From: a virus
Length of the DNA stretch: 52,095 bases
Virus record (IMG/VR): IMGVR_UViG_3300008448_000124
Coordinates: 1-52,095 of that record
Strand: one strand, 5' to 3'
Below are positions 29,203-39,544 of this stretch, one piece after another. Position 1 is the first letter of the stretch. Each line of letters starts with the position of its first letter. A program made the translations under genes and the position numbers. The notes below the pieces were generated by a model. It did not search any database, had not been told where the DNA came from, and saw only the letters and a list, made by a program, of their open reading frames with translations.

Positions 29203-31692
29203 TTATACCGCTTGGTAAGATTTAGGGTCTTTGGGGTCCCCGCCTATGTATTTAGCTCTATTGCCTTTTGCGTCCGTAAATATTTGTCCCACTTGTGGTG
29301 TAGTTGCGCCCGCCGCAGGGGGAGGAGGTTGCGTAGCTCTACCGGGGGTAGCACTAAGGGCTGCGTCATAACGTTTTTGTAAGTCTGTACGGCGAGCACG
29401 AAGGTTTTCTACTGTTTGCCCTTCTGGCAACGGTATACCCAACGACAAGTTAGATAGCTGCTTATCTATTGCCAGCATCTCGTCTTGGATAACGTTTGCC
29501 TGCCCTGTCCCTGCCGTCAACGCTGCATATGGATTAAGACTACGTCGCATCTCCGCTGCTTTGTTTGCTGCTTGGGCACGGATATTTGCCAAGTCTTTAC
29601 CAACAGGGTCTTTACCGTTATTTATAGCGCGGTACTCTTCAACACCTTTTTGCATTTCTGCGTTAAGCAGTTCACGGTCCAAATTAAACTGACCCGCACG
29701 AGTAGCTGCAATCTGCTCCCGTTGTACTGCAATTTGTTTTTCAGCAAGGTCTTTAGCCTGCGCCATTTCTGCTTGTCTACCGCTAAGACCTGTAACTGCT
29801 TGTTTTTGCGCAGCCTGAAGCGTATACAAGTCTTTTTGGTTTTGCTCAATCCGATCTGCAAATTTAGCCGCTTCACTAATCTTACCGCGTTGTTCTGCAC
29901 GTTCGTACCGCGCAGTATTAAGCCGCAGTTCGTTAGCTTTGTTATCTGCCTCGCGCTTAAGTTTTTCAAACTCTTTAATGTTACGGCCCGCTATTGCACC
30001 TGCTTTACCAAACGCAGTAGCAAACGGTGTTGGTTCTCCAAACGCCGCCATCATTTCAAACGCTGTAGCCATTTTGGCTCGGGACTCAGCTTCTGGACTT
30101 AACTCTGACGCCTTAGCAATCTTCTCCGCCATCTCGATGGTCTTATCAGGCCCCATCAGTTCTTCCATAAACGTAACGCCTTCTTTTACGTTGGCCCGGC
30201 GGTCTTCTTTAGACGTAAACGCTGCTTTTGGATCCATAGCTCGTACCGCTGCTATGTCGGCGCTATACGTATCCGCAGGTGTGGGCGCAGCTTTAGTTTC
30301 TTTAACTTCCTTACCCTTAGCAAAAGCCACAATGCCGCCACCACGCATAGCTAGTTCTTCAGGAGCTTCGCCAACCGCTGTATCCGCAAACATAGCCGCA
30401 GGGAGTGGAGCAGCAGCAATACCCGAGTCAGCAGCCTCATCAGCCGCGACCATCTCATCTTTGATCGTAGTCTGGGGGATAGCTTCCGCCAATATATTAG
30501 CGTTGCGCATCCGTGCGTTTAACGACTTCTGTTCCTGTACTAACGCAAGTGTTGTGGCGTCTGCTGCACCTGCGGCCACCTGATCTAACTGGTCCTCGGA
30601 CATATCACCCAACACAGAGCGCAACTTGTCGATTGGCATAGTGTTAGGCACGTTACCTTGGGGCACGTTTTCTTGCGGCGCAGCGTCAGCTATACCACCT
30701 TCAGCGTAGCCCTTAATAACACCGCCCTCTTTCTTCATCATCTGCGAGACGCCGTACGCACCCAGACCCAACTGAGCAAGCTGCGATGTCATCGGAGGCG
30801 GAGCCTGATACTGCACTTGAGTCTGCTGACCCAGCGGAACACCGCGCAAGATATCCGACATAAACGACAACTGCTGTTGTGGATAACCGCGCTGGGTAAG
30901 AAAGTCTTGGTAAGCTTGGCTGAGTTTTTGCTGCTCCAGACCCTGCTGTTGCGCACCCGCCGCTGCCTGCGCTTGGATTGCGCCTTGTTGCTGATTAAAC
31001 TGAGTCTGACCCAATTGCCCCAGCGTACCGGCCATTTGCCCAGCTAAACCATAACCGCGTAGCCCTAAGTCAGCACCGAATTGTTGCGCCTGTCGAGCCT
31101 GCTCGTAGGCCGTTTGCATACCACGACCGTAAATATCACCCTGCTGTTGCGCAAGATTGCGTTGGCGTTCAGCTTCAACAATGGCTGAACGAGATCCGCC
31201 AAACGCACCTTGTTGTACGGCTTGAGTTTGGTTTTGTTGGCCCATCATGGCTGAAGAACGCGCTGCCTCTCTAAGCTGCGGAGCCATAGCGTTTTCTATA
31301 TAAGGCGACATGTAAGCCTGCATTGCGCCGGGAGACGTAGCTTGTTGTGCATACTGCCGACCTGCACCCAAACTGCCAAGCCCCGCAATACCTGCAAGTT
31401 GCGTGCCGGTTCCTAATTGTTTCGCAGGGCCTAAGTTAGCCGCACCTTGAAATGCTTGTTCCTGCATGGGCGAAAACCCAGCAATACGTTGCCCACCGTA
31501 AGCTTGATAAGGGGCTTCCGAGAAGGCTTCAGCCTTACCCAACATTCGTTCAACGTAAGGGCGGGCGTATTCCGGAATCGTTGTCGTAGTCTGCGTTGAG
31601 CTTGTGGGTTGTTGTTGGCTGCCCCCACCACCACCGGGATAAAGTCGGTTGTTGCCGTTTACGTAGCCGTTAAACTTATTGCGGATAATCAT
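29203..31692 (-). CDS. Virion structural protein, Gln/Ala-rich (829 aa)
   Basis: The N-terminus is Gly/Gln/Thr-rich (GGGGSQQQPTSSTQTTTT), followed by IPEYARPYVERMLGKAEAFS and long Gln-rich helices with repeated QQGA and AQQ segments. Near residue 320 is EGGVIKGYAEGGIAD and near 450 MRGGGIVAFAKGKE. These short modules recur in other virion proteins of this window. The C-terminal half is helical. It is probably an internal or core protein; the function is not established. Confidence 0.7.
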   Translation of the reverse strand: MIIRNKFNGYVNGNNRLYPGGGGGSQQQPTSSTQTTTTIPEYARPYVERMLGKAEAFSEAPYQAYGGQRIAGFSPMQEQAFQGAANLGPAKQLGTGTQLAGIAGLGSLGAGRQYAQQATSPGAMQAYMSPYIENAMAPQLREAARSSAMMGQQNQTQAVQQGAFGGSRSAIVEAERQRNLAQQQGDIYGRGMQTAYEQARQAQQFGADLGLRGYGLAGQMAGTLGQLGQTQFNQQQGAIQAQAAAGAQQQGLEQQKLSQAYQDFLTQRGYPQQQLSFMSDILRGVPLGQQTQVQYQAPPPMTSQLAQLGLGAYGVSQMMKKEGGVIKGYAEGGIADAAPQENVPQGNVPNTMPIDKLRSVLGDMSEDQLDQVAAGAADATTLALVQEQKSLNARMRNANILAEAIPQTTIKDEMVAADEAADSGIAAAPLPAAMFADTAVGEAPEELAMRGGGIVAFAKGKEVKETKAAPTPADTYSADIAAVRAMDPKAAFTSKEDRRANVKEGVTFMEELMGPDKTIEMAEKIAKASELSPEAESRAKMATAFEMMAAFGEPTPFATAFGKAGAIAGRNIKEFEKLKREADNKANELRLNTARYERAEQRGKISEAAKFADRIEQNQKDLYTLQAAQKQAVTGLSGRQAEMAQAKDLAEKQIAVQREQIAATRAGQFNLDRELLNAEMQKGVEEYRAINNGKDPVGKDLANIRAQAANKAAEMRRSLNPYAALTAGTGQANVIQDEMLAIDKQLSNLSLGIPLPEGQTVENLRARRTDLQKRYDAALSATPGRATQPPPPAAGATTPQVGQIFTDAKGNRAKYIGGDPKDPKSYQAV

Positions 31693-32096
31693 AATTTTTC
31701 CCTCATTACCTGATGAGTGTTGGTCATACCCATTTTTTCATACATTTGAACTAAGGTACCTTTAGCCCAACACTGTGCAGTAGTAGCGCCCATTAGACGC
31801 ATCCAATTCTTAGCTTCGTCAAACACATGCGGACGCACTATGCCTTTACCACCCATTAAATTTACATGTGCTACACGCTCGCGTGGGTAGTCAATAATAT
31901 CTACCGTAACTGCGCCAGTAATGCCTTCGTCCGGTTCATCCCAAATTAATAAATAAGTGCGCCCTGTACGTATTGCGTATTCAACTTGTTCCGAGGTTAC
32001 TAACTCGGGGTCTAAATCAATTGCTCTTTGCAACATTGGCGCAACAACAGGCCACACTTGGGGTAACTGCGCCGAAGTAATCTGGTATAGGGGCAT
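31689..32096 (-). CDS. GNAT acyltransferase-like protein (135 aa)
   Basis: A GNAT-like pattern: N-terminal helices, a YLLIWDEPDEGITGAVTVDI strand pair, then HVNLMGGKG and the C-terminal helix MRLMGATTAQCW with a QMYEKMGM end. T7 gp13-like phage internal genes have this fold, often without known enzymatic activity. It overlaps the gene downstream in transcription by four bases. Confidence 0.65.
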   Translation of the reverse strand: MPLYQITSAQLPQVWPVVAPMLQRAIDLDPELVTSEQVEYAIRTGRTYLLIWDEPDEGITGAVTVDIIDYPRERVAHVNLMGGKGIVRPHVFDEAKNWMRLMGATTAQCWAKGTLVQMYEKMGMTNTHQVMREKL

Positions 32097-32098
32097 CT

Positions 32099-33931
32099 TT
32101 ACGCTGGTAAATGGTTATCGGCTTTACTGTTTACTGCGACTTTTTTCTTGCCTATGCTTTTTTTGCGCGAAGCTTGCACTCGTTCCATCATCGCGTAGAG
32201 CTTACGGGCACCGGCTTCAGTGGAACCGTTTCCAAGTTCGGACACAATACGTGCGGGAACCACAAATTCACCATCAGCAAGACGAGCAGGTTGCCGCTTA
32301 CCAATAACAGCAGGGATAGAATCCGAAACTCCATCGCCGGGTCCTTTCAATAAACGACCGCCATCAGAGTAATCCCCCAAATGGGATATGCCCCCACCAA
32401 CATTGCCGCCCGCAGCGTAACCACCATAACCGGCCAACTGCTGATTCATGTAGTCGTAAAACCCACCTAGACCCAATTGCTGTTCAGGGCTTTGATACGC
32501 AGGAACATTAATTCGCGTAGCTTGCTGGGGTTGCATTGGCCCCATAGCAGGAGTAGTGATACCGCCAGATATTTTTGCGCCTGTATTAGTAACAGGCCCT
32601 GCGGTGTACTCGCCTGTAGGAGCTGTCATTATGTTACGTACTATCGTCCTCGTGACAGGGGCGGTTGCCTGAGTAAACTGCATGGTTTGTGGATCGTACG
32701 AGTACTTATACTCCCCTTCTGTTTTTGTTCCACCTCCTTGGGCAAACCTTGGCTCCCCGCTATACGCATTTACACCAGCGTCTACAGACGGAGCAATAAT
32801 GTTTGTGGCTTCAGGCCGTTGTATTGCTGGATTGGAATACATAGGAGTTTGCAGGTTTGCCATGGGGTAACCTGTGTTTTGACCGACTGCATTCATCGCG
32901 GCCATTTGTTCGACTTGCCCCCCTATTGCGTATGCCGCAGCTATTCCGCCTTCTGCTGCTTTATAGGGCTCGCCAGCTATAAATTGATCGTTAAAATACA
33001 AGCGTTCACTAGAATCCATGCCGGGGCTAGTTGCATACGCTTCAGGGCGTTGGGTGCGCTCATACGTATACGGGCGGATCATTGCTTTGTCTTCAGGTTT
33101 TGGAACTTTCTTTTGCTCCATCATTTTTGCAAGCCCCATAGCACCAAGCCCGGCCATAGCACTTGTAGCGTAGGGGTGCTCTGAAGCGTAGTCTTTTACG
33201 TCTTGGAACGAACTAATATTGCCAAGATTCTGCACAAAGTTTTGATTGGGACGGATTGAGCGACCCACGATGTCGGCGGGGTTAGCAGCTTGTGTAGTGT
33301 TTAATGGGGATACTGTGGGGTTGGACAAACTTGGTTGTTGCAGCACTCTTGGGTCAAGTCCTTGTCTAAACCCTGCGGATAAGTCGTAGGGACTAGTGGT
33401 TGCTACTTGAGAACCAAGTGTTTCTGCTGGCATTACATTTCCACCAGCAGTTGCTGAATTTAAAAAATTAATGTTACTCGCGTTTGCAATAGGCATTCCG
33501 GCAGCTTGGGATTGAGTTAAAAACTTAGCCCCCATTTGCGACATTGGGCTTGCTAACCCCCCTGCCATGTTTTGTGCTGCCGCTTGTTGAAACGCCAAGT
33601 TAGATGCCTGCTGTGCCGCTGCTTGTTGGACGCCGCCACCTATTGCCTGTGATTTGAGCGCATCTAATCCTGCTGACTGAAGCATCGAGGGACCCATGGC
33701 CTGTGCCGTAGCGGCGGGAGCCAAAGAGGCGATAGTAGGAGTCATTGCTGCGCCCCCTAACGTACCTGTAAGGCCCGGCGCAGCCCCCGCCATAAAGTTG
33801 GAAAAAATACCGGCACCACCGGCTAAAGTAGAGCCAGCGACAAGACCAGTTCCTAAAGCACCCAATCCCCCCGCTACAACAGGAGCAGATAAAGCGGTAC
33901 TAGCTATTCCAGCGGCTACGGCAGTAGGCAT
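32099..33931 (-). CDS. Virion structural protein, Ala/Gly-rich (610 aa)
   Basis: The first 120 residues are Ala/Gly-rich hydrophobic helices. The middle is Gln/Pro/Asn-rich. The last 80 residues read GPGDGVSDSIPAVIGKRQPA, LADGEFVVPARIVSELGNGS and then a basic helix. It carries an AEGGIAAAYAIGGQ module. Proteins ending this way recur in aquatic phages beside tail and internal proteins. Function unknown. Confidence 0.7.
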   Translation of the reverse strand: MPTAVAAGIASTALSAPVVAGGLGALGTGLVAGSTLAGGAGIFSNFMAGAAPGLTGTLGGAAMTPTIASLAPAATAQAMGPSMLQSAGLDALKSQAIGGGVQQAAAQQASNLAFQQAAAQNMAGGLASPMSQMGAKFLTQSQAAGMPIANASNINFLNSATAGGNVMPAETLGSQVATTSPYDLSAGFRQGLDPRVLQQPSLSNPTVSPLNTTQAANPADIVGRSIRPNQNFVQNLGNISSFQDVKDYASEHPYATSAMAGLGAMGLAKMMEQKKVPKPEDKAMIRPYTYERTQRPEAYATSPGMDSSERLYFNDQFIAGEPYKAAEGGIAAAYAIGGQVEQMAAMNAVGQNTGYPMANLQTPMYSNPAIQRPEATNIIAPSVDAGVNAYSGEPRFAQGGGTKTEGEYKYSYDPQTMQFTQATAPVTRTIVRNIMTAPTGEYTAGPVTNTGAKISGGITTPAMGPMQPQQATRINVPAYQSPEQQLGLGGFYDYMNQQLAGYGGYAAGGNVGGGISHLGDYSDGGRLLKGPGDGVSDSIPAVIGKRQPARLADGEFVVPARIVSELGNGSTEAGARKLYAMMERVQASRKKSIGKKKVAVNSKADNHLPA

Positions 33932-33932
33932 G

Positions 33933-34232
33933 TTAAATCTCCTTCTTCATTAGTATGAGGCCCATGTTTTGCCCATACTCGTGTAATCCAAACATTGCAA
34001 TAAGTTTACGCGCTTTTACGTCATTCTCGAAGGGGGTTGCATAAACTTCATTGTACCCCTCCGCCTTTAACTCCGGTGCTATAGTGTTAACAAAAATACT
34101 ATAGTACCTTTTGAACTTTGACGGCGACCACGCCCCCGGCGCTATATTCAAGTGCAAAGCCACCTTACCTATGTCTCGTAAGTAGTCGCACAGGAAGATC
34201 ACTTCTTCGTCTTTGTAAAGCGTCTGTCTCAT
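33933..34232 (-). CDS. Second GNAT-like protein (99 aa)
   Basis: A short protein with helix, strand and [20 protein letters not shown] followed by [16 protein letters not shown], the C-terminal half of a GNAT fold. It is truncated relative to full acyltransferases. It overlaps the gene upstream in transcription by four bases (ATGA). Its relation to the 135-residue GNAT-like gene is distant. Confidence 0.6.
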   Translation of the reverse strand: MRQTLYKDEEVIFLCDYLRDIGKVALHLNIAPGAWSPSKFKRYYSIFVNTIAPELKAEGYNEVYATPFENDVKARKLIAMFGLHEYGQNMGLILMKKEI

Positions 34233-35089
34233 GGCAACGCCGATACAAAGCTCAGTGTTACTACGGACGAGGCAGTGCTGGGGAATAAAGTGCTTGTCAA
34301 AGTTGTACTAGCTACGGTCTGCGATGTATCAACAGTATAAGTTCCTACTCCGCCTGTGCCCGTGCCTAAAGCGGTTATAAAAGTAGGCACCGCCACTCCC
34401 GTACCCACTACGCTAGAGTAAAGCTTAATTGTGCCGGAAGTCATAGCGGATACTGTCATCGTTGTACCCGATATAGAGCCAGTAAACACTGCGGAGTCTG
34501 CTGGATATGCTTGCAACGTCACTAAAGCACTATCTGTGTCCCACCAGATTTCTACAAACTCCCCCGCCTGAAGCTCTACGAAATAATTCCAACCAGCAAT
34601 AATTTTGCCCTCATCTCCGGCGGTTGCGCTTTTCCTAGCGGGTACAGAAATGACTCCACGAGACCCCGGGATGTCTGACCCCGGCCCCGCCCCGTTCTTA
34701 CGTAGCCAGATGGATATATTGTGAATATCATTATCTGCGTTTTGGAATTGCCCAGACCACTGTAAGTTGTATATTCCGGCGTAAGTAACGGTTAGTCTGG
34801 AGTTGCTTACCAACGACACATCCGCCGCGTAGTCTGTTGTATTAAACAACATCGCAGTGGGTACATTTGCAGCCAACGTTTGAGACGTTGTATCTTGAAA
34901 CGCTCCGTAAGGTGCCCTAAGAAAACGTGTACCGCTCTTATCTAGTAGTTGCTGTACAAAGTTATCTATTGTGTTGAAATACTGCCGCAAAATGTTATGC
35001 GTCGTATCTGTATACCCACGATCAAACTCAACCGGCGCAAACGGTAGCGCTGGCGCTTTAGTAGGGTCGAGTCTTTCTTTGCCAGCCAT
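34229..35089 (-). CDS. Virion/tail protein with T/S-rich beta module (286 aa)
   Basis: An N-terminal coil ([20 protein letters not shown]), then a jelly-roll-like beta region (residues 50-195, with [20 protein letters not shown] and [17 protein letters not shown]). Next is a module [20 protein letters not shown] ending [18 protein letters not shown]. The same module ending occurs in the tail protein at 40536. It is probably a tail fibre or head decoration protein. Confidence 0.68.
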   Translation of the reverse strand: MAGKERLDPTKAPALPFAPVEFDRGYTDTTHNILRQYFNTIDNFVQQLLDKSGTRFLRAPYGAFQDTTSQTLAANVPTAMLFNTTDYAADVSLVSNSRLTVTYAGIYNLQWSGQFQNADNDIHNISIWLRKNGAGPGSDIPGSRGVISVPARKSATAGDEGKIIAGWNYFVELQAGEFVEIWWDTDSALVTLQAYPADSAVFTGSISGTTMTVSAMTSGTIKLYSSVVGTGVAVPTFITALGTGTGGVGTYTVDTSQTVASTTLTSTLFPSTASSVVTLSFVSALP

Positions 35090-37326
35090 TAGTTTCTACC
35101 GTCAGGACGCACATCAATACGTGGCACACCTAACTGCCATTGGGTGCCAATACTATTTGATTCAATTTTAAACGCCATCTGGCGTCCACGCACCCGACTA
35201 TAAATAATTTCGGTAAACTGCTGCACGTTGTAAGTAGTTTCTCCGGCGTAGCTTTGCGCGGAGGTTACTTGACGGGGCAAAGTCGCACCATAGTTAGAAC
35301 CGGGATTTTGTTTTGGGCGTACCGTAAACTGCACGTAAGGTTTATCAGAAGTTTGTCCTGTGGTGTCTGAACCATCAAAAGTAATATCTGGAATCATTCG
35401 CCATACAAACCCGTAGTTGTGGCCGTCACTAATATCAAAGTCAGATGATTGAATATAAGCGTTGATTGGGGTAGGCGGATTGGTTGAACCGTTATCTACC
35501 GCTGCTTCGTGGTACACAACTATGTTACCAGCCGTTGCCGCCATTGGGTATGGGCGTAATGGAGAGTCCAACCAAGCCGTGCGATCAAGGGTTCCGTAAT
35601 ACCAGACGCGATCCAGATAGTTAAAGATGACGTAACGATCAATTACATCTGACTTCTTAGAACAATAGTTCCACCAGACTTCGGAATAACCTTCGTTAGT
35701 ACCGGCGTTAAACTGCGCTTCTTGATCTCGATTGATGTCGTTAAAGATGAACTGACGCACCGAACACGGCAGCGTTTCGACCCGGCCTGAGTACATATAA
35801 AACTTGTCTACACCCATCCAATACACAGCACCAGAAGCAGTCGCCATAGCGTTGGGGGCAATTAGTGAGACATTGTCCGCAAGCAATGTGAAACCGTACA
35901 CAAGTGGCGGTCCCAAATATTGCATAGCGTAAATAGACGCATCAGTCCAAACTACAATTTCTTGGCGGGTTTGTAATGCGCCTACAATCTCAGACCCGTG
36001 AGACAACCGATAGCTACCTGCTTGGTTTGTGGCGGCTGGCGTCCAACCTGTATAACTTTCTTGTTCAGACCAACGGATAAGTAAGGGGTCTATGGGCGTA
36101 GTGTCGTAAGCACCGTAGTCGTTGCAACCAAACGCAATCGTAATACGCGAAGTATCCGACACCATAATCTGGTTAATTTTAGACGGTACGTCTGTGCCTG
36201 TAACGACTGTACCGCGAGTGTTGTACGCAGGGGTTGCGCCTGAACCGGGGTCCCAAACATATAGCGCACTTCCGCGAGGGGAGAATAACAGACGTTCGCC
36301 AAAGTTAGCTTGGCTCCATAAACGTAATTGCAAATTAAAGCCAGTGGTAAAACCAGAACCCCAGTTTCGTACATTGTTCGCAGTAGTAGGTAGCGGCGTC
36401 GGAACATACATCGTGACTGCGCCCCCACTTGCTGCCGTGGAAGACGTTGTGTACGTAATAACCGGACCGGGAGCAATACCAATTACCGTCGAGATAGTAA
36501 AAGTATTTGCGCCAGTAACTGTGACTTGAAAAGCTTTTTGCAAAGCTAATCGGTTTATACCGCAAGCATTTGAAGAAATACTTGCAAAAAACACCGAGTT
36601 ACCCGTGGTTAAATCATGTGGGTTAGGAGTTGTTACTGTTAATACCGAAACTCCGGTACCGGAAGCGGTAAAAGGGTTGGTTAATGTTAGTGTTGAATAA
36701 AGCGGCCACGGCCCAGCCCCCCATCCCGTGCCTATGGTATACGTGGCAAAACCAGTATTGATTTGGTAAGCAATCGTAATAGCCGCGTTTGAAGCCGTGC
36801 CCGTAGTAGCTGTGGCTAAAGTAACGGTGTATGATGTACCAGAAATAACTGTTGCAATTTGATACTCGCCATTAACGTCCACACCGCCAATTGTGTTTGC
36901 GCCAGCAATCGTAACAAAATCATTTACTTGCAAAGTATCTGCGGCGCTATCCGAAACAGTTAAAACCGTTCCGCTGGCTGTTAGCACAATTGTGGATAAA
37001 TTAACTACTGGTGGGCCAGCAGAAGCCGTATTGCCGTTAGTTTCACGGATAGGCGTGATGTCATAATATTCACCGCCATCTTCTACATAGAATTTTAAGT
37101 TGGTGCCTACACCCATCAAATTGTATTGCTTCAGCGTTACCCAGTTCCACAGTGACCTGCATACGCCCAAAAATGTGTTGTAAGACAGTGCAGCCCAACC
37201 ACCAATCTTCTCAGGGTAACCCGAACGAAAACGAATTTTATCGCAGTCATACCAACCACCCTCATTGGCTAATGTAGTGCCTTCTCGGTTCACACCCGGA
37301 CGGAATTGAAGTTTCTGCAATGGCAT
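35089..37326 (-). CDS. P22 gp10-like tail/DNA-stabilisation protein (745 aa)
   Basis: It starts [20 protein letters not shown] followed by [20 protein letters not shown], the usual beginning of phage stabilisation proteins like P22 gp10 (PF11134). The body is beta-rich with several inserted T/S-rich domains (residues about 110-300). The protein plugs the portal channel after packaging and joins the tail needle. No frameshift is visible. Confidence 0.68.
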   Translation of the reverse strand: MPLQKLQFRPGVNREGTTLANEGGWYDCDKIRFRSGYPEKIGGWAALSYNTFLGVCRSLWNWVTLKQYNLMGVGTNLKFYVEDGGEYYDITPIRETNGNTASAGPPVVNLSTIVLTASGTVLTVSDSAADTLQVNDFVTIAGANTIGGVDVNGEYQIATVISGTSYTVTLATATTGTASNAAITIAYQINTGFATYTIGTGWGAGPWPLYSTLTLTNPFTASGTGVSVLTVTTPNPHDLTTGNSVFFASISSNACGINRLALQKAFQVTVTGANTFTISTVIGIAPGPVITYTTSSTAASGGAVTMYVPTPLPTTANNVRNWGSGFTTGFNLQLRLWSQANFGERLLFSPRGSALYVWDPGSGATPAYNTRGTVVTGTDVPSKINQIMVSDTSRITIAFGCNDYGAYDTTPIDPLLIRWSEQESYTGWTPAATNQAGSYRLSHGSEIVGALQTRQEIVVWTDASIYAMQYLGPPLVYGFTLLADNVSLIAPNAMATASGAVYWMGVDKFYMYSGRVETLPCSVRQFIFNDINRDQEAQFNAGTNEGYSEVWWNYCSKKSDVIDRYVIFNYLDRVWYYGTLDRTAWLDSPLRPYPMAATAGNIVVYHEAAVDNGSTNPPTPINAYIQSSDFDISDGHNYGFVWRMIPDITFDGSDTTGQTSDKPYVQFTVRPKQNPGSNYGATLPRQVTSAQSYAGETTYNVQQFTEIIYSRVRGRQMAFKIESNSIGTQWQLGVPRIDVRPDGRN

Positions 37327-37338
37327 GGTTGTTCCTTA

Positions 37339-37851
37339 TCAGGCCAGCATGGTTTCAGCGTGGGTCTTGGCTTCCGCAACGCGGCGCAGCCACCCTTTAC
37401 CGAAGGTCGCAAACGTAGGCAGACTGCGGTAAAACGTTTCTTTTTCTGCACTGAATTTTGCCACTAATTCGCTTTGATTGGCAGCTTTTAATGCCGCCAT
37501 GGTCTTGGGTCCGATAGCTCCGTCTGGGGTAGCACCGATGGCTTTTTGCATGGTCTTGATCGCCCGCCCCGGCCCAGCGTTGACCGCAAAGTCAAACATC
37601 AGGTAGTCCAGACCGTCCGGCATCTCGTCAGCTTTAACCGCATCCCAGTATTTACGCTTGTACATGGGAGCCACTACCTCGGGTGTCAGAGCGCGCATTG
37701 CCTTTTCGTCAACAACGTGCCCCACCCACTCTTCCCAGACCTTTTTGGTTACGCCCAGATTGGTCATGCCGCCGGGGTCGAGCTTGTGGTGAACGAAACC
37801 CCCCTCATGCTTCAAGATGGCTTGCAATGCGGCGGCAAAGTTCTCTTTCAT
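37339..37851 (-). CDS. Endolysin, GH108 muramidase (170 aa)
   Basis: The N-terminal catalytic domain has the family motif KHEGGF with catalytic E16, and DPGGMTNLGVTKKVWEEW. The C-terminal half (about 100-170) looks like the peptidoglycan-binding part paired with GH108. It cleaves the cell wall glycan at lysis. It overlaps the holin stop (ATGA) and is translated just after it. There is no signal peptide, so holin-dependent release is expected. Confidence 0.9.
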   Translation of the reverse strand: MKENFAAALQAILKHEGGFVHHKLDPGGMTNLGVTKKVWEEWVGHVVDEKAMRALTPEVVAPMYKRKYWDAVKADEMPDGLDYLMFDFAVNAGPGRAIKTMQKAIGATPDGAIGPKTMAALKAANQSELVAKFSAEKETFYRSLPTFATFGKGWLRRVAEAKTHAETMLA

Positions 37852-38018
37852 TTTTTATCGGGAGCAATCACACCAATCAGACCAACAATAGCCAGCCCGG
37901 TTGTAATAATAGCGTCCGCCATTTGCGGCGCAATAGGAATACCGATTGCTGTTAAAAACATAAAAGCACCGCGCCATGTTGATGGCTCTTTAGCCCGTGC
38001 CAGAAAATATGATTTCAT
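37848..38018 (-). CDS. Small holin (56 aa)
   Basis: A short protein with two hydrophobic segments (GAFMFLTAIGIPIAP and ADAIITTGLAIVGLIGVIAP) separated by QM, and a charged N-terminus and C-terminus (DKK). This is the layout of a class II holin. AGGAGGCAAT precedes the ATG. It lies directly upstream of and overlaps the endolysin gene, which supports the role. Confidence 0.78.
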   Translation of the reverse strand: MKSYFLARAKEPSTWRGAFMFLTAIGIPIAPQMADAIITTGLAIVGLIGVIAPDKK

Positions 38019-38040
38019 ATTGCCTCCTGAAATAAGTTTA

Positions 38041-38649
38041 TTAACGAAATTCCGGTCCGCCCACCCAAAGCACCGCCGATCTACGCACCCCTTTAGTTAC
38101 AGGAGCCACCCGGTGCAAAACATAGGACGGAAAAAACCATGCCCTTCCACGTTTACATTCCAGCGTATCCGTTACGTCTTTAGCTACTTTTACTTGAAAT
38201 TCCCCACCTTCAAATTCCGTAGGATCAGATAGCAGTAGTGCCATTGATAGCTTACGGGGCGCACAAGAATCTACAGGTGTAGCATCAATGTGCCAGTCAT
38301 AATGTCCTTTTTCCCCGCCTTGATATACACCAAGCTGCATCGGCTCATAAAAACCAGTCAATTCAAAATGGAAGAACCTTCTATTAACTTCGGCAACTGC
38401 TATAGCAAGCTTTTCCCAAATGTGTCGTAGCTCAGGTTTCACGCCGACCCAGTTAATTTGAGATGACCGGATGCTTTTATCCATCATATTTTCTCCATCC
38501 TGATCGCCTATACAGCCATTTTCCACGCTCATCCATTCAGGTTGTGCAAGTAAAAGATTAATTTCAGCGTCGGTAAGAAATCCTTCCCAGTACGCGATAA
38601 AGTCTTTACCAGCAGAATTTCGAGGAGGTATTGGAAAAATCATTTGCAC
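38041..38649 (-). CDS. 2-oxoglutarate/Fe(II)-dependent oxygenase (202 aa)
   Basis: A PKHD/prolyl-hydroxylase-type fold. Metal ligands are H120 and D122 (WHIDA) and H179 (YVLHRVAPV). R189/R190 (VRRSAVLW) would bind 2-oxoglutarate, and FEGGEFQV is the typical core strand. It hydroxylates an unknown substrate. Such genes are common in aquatic phages. It overlaps the oxygenase upstream in transcription by ten bases. Confidence 0.85.
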   Translation of the reverse strand: MQMIFPIPPRNSAGKDFIAYWEGFLTDAEINLLLAQPEWMSVENGCIGDQDGENMMDKSIRSSQINWVGVKPELRHIWEKLAIAVAEVNRRFFHFELTGFYEPMQLGVYQGGEKGHYDWHIDATPVDSCAPRKLSMALLLSDPTEFEGGEFQVKVAKDVTDTLECKRGRAWFFPSYVLHRVAPVTKGVRRSAVLWVGGPEFR

Positions 38650-39203
38650 TCCATTAAAAAACTTCTATTTTTTGCGTAAGAATAAACATCACGTATTGTG
38701 CTATCACCAGCTTCTTGATTGTGAGGCCCGTTTTTTCGAACAAAGTGAAGAAATACTTGCCCGGAGTAATAATCTTTTGGGCCGTCGCATTTGTCCCTCC
38801 AGTGTTCTACATCACAACCGGGATATACAACACCGTCACCTTCAGCTAAATCAAATCGCTGGTCGCCCATGTAAATAGGCCAAGCATAGTTATGGGATCT
38901 ACCCAACTGAACCGTAACGCTTATTTCACAAGCGGGGCGATCTTTGTGCTTTTTTAGCACATCATCATTACTGTATAACCTAGCATATGCGTAAGTAGGG
39001 ATTAATTCTTCCCCGACAGCTTTTTCCACTGTAGGCCACAATCTTTCATGTAGCGTTTCAAACAACACTTCGTGATCCATAATTGCTTTAGCGTTAGGAA
39101 TTTGTTCATCCCCACGCGGTGCTATATCAGCTTGCCGCATCAACACATGTGTAAAAAATTGGCAAAACTCAAGAGGTATAAGTTTACTGATATATATCGG
39201 CAT
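38640..39203 (-). CDS. Second 2-oxoglutarate/Fe(II) oxygenase-like protein (187 aa)
   Basis: The putative ligands are H86 and D88 (KKHKDRPACE) and H134 (DVEHWRD), with FDLAEGDGVVYPG between, a typical double-stranded beta-helix stretch. It is a different subgroup from its neighbour. The pair could act on the same or successive substrates (inference). Confidence 0.75.
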   Translation of the reverse strand: MPIYISKLIPLEFCQFFTHVLMRQADIAPRGDEQIPNAKAIMDHEVLFETLHERLWPTVEKAVGEELIPTYAYARLYSNDDVLKKHKDRPACEISVTVQLGRSHNYAWPIYMGDQRFDLAEGDGVVYPGCDVEHWRDKCDGPKDYYSGQVFLHFVRKNGPHNQEAGDSTIRDVYSYAKNRSFLMECK

Positions 39204-39205
39204 TG

Positions 39206-39529
39206 TTATACAACTCCTGCGGATATAAGAATTTCTGGGTCAAAAGAAAATTCTTTACCTATAAGATCTTTATATTGTTCTACTTTAACTGGGTCCGCGA
39301 TAAATTTTTCTTCTCTAGCTTGGTCTTCTGTTAAGCTTAAACCTGCTAATGCAATACGTTTTTTTATTACTTCCATGTCTTCAATATCAGGCCACATTTT
39401 CATTGGTTGATACGCATACGCAGGATACATACTTGGGTCTTGGTACTTAGTTTTATCGGAAGCAAACGAAACAAGTAATGACGATGAAGCTTCATCATAC
39501 CCGTGGATTTTCATGTAAATAGCGCTCAT
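39206..39529 (-). CDS. Hypothetical phage structural-region protein (107 aa)
   Basis: Starts MSAIYMKIHGYDEASSSLLV, with an aromatic-rich middle (YPAYAYQPMKMWPDIEDMEV) and helical segments. It lies between tail-fibre and oxygenase genes and might be a tail chaperone or fibre accessory, but no family is recognised. Confidence 0.62.
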   Translation of the reverse strand: MSAIYMKIHGYDEASSSLLVSFASDKTKYQDPSMYPAYAYQPMKMWPDIEDMEVIKKRIALAGLSLTEDQAREEKFIADPVKVEQYKDLIGKEFSFDPEILISAGVV

Positions 39530-39544
39530 AACTTTTCCTTTGTA

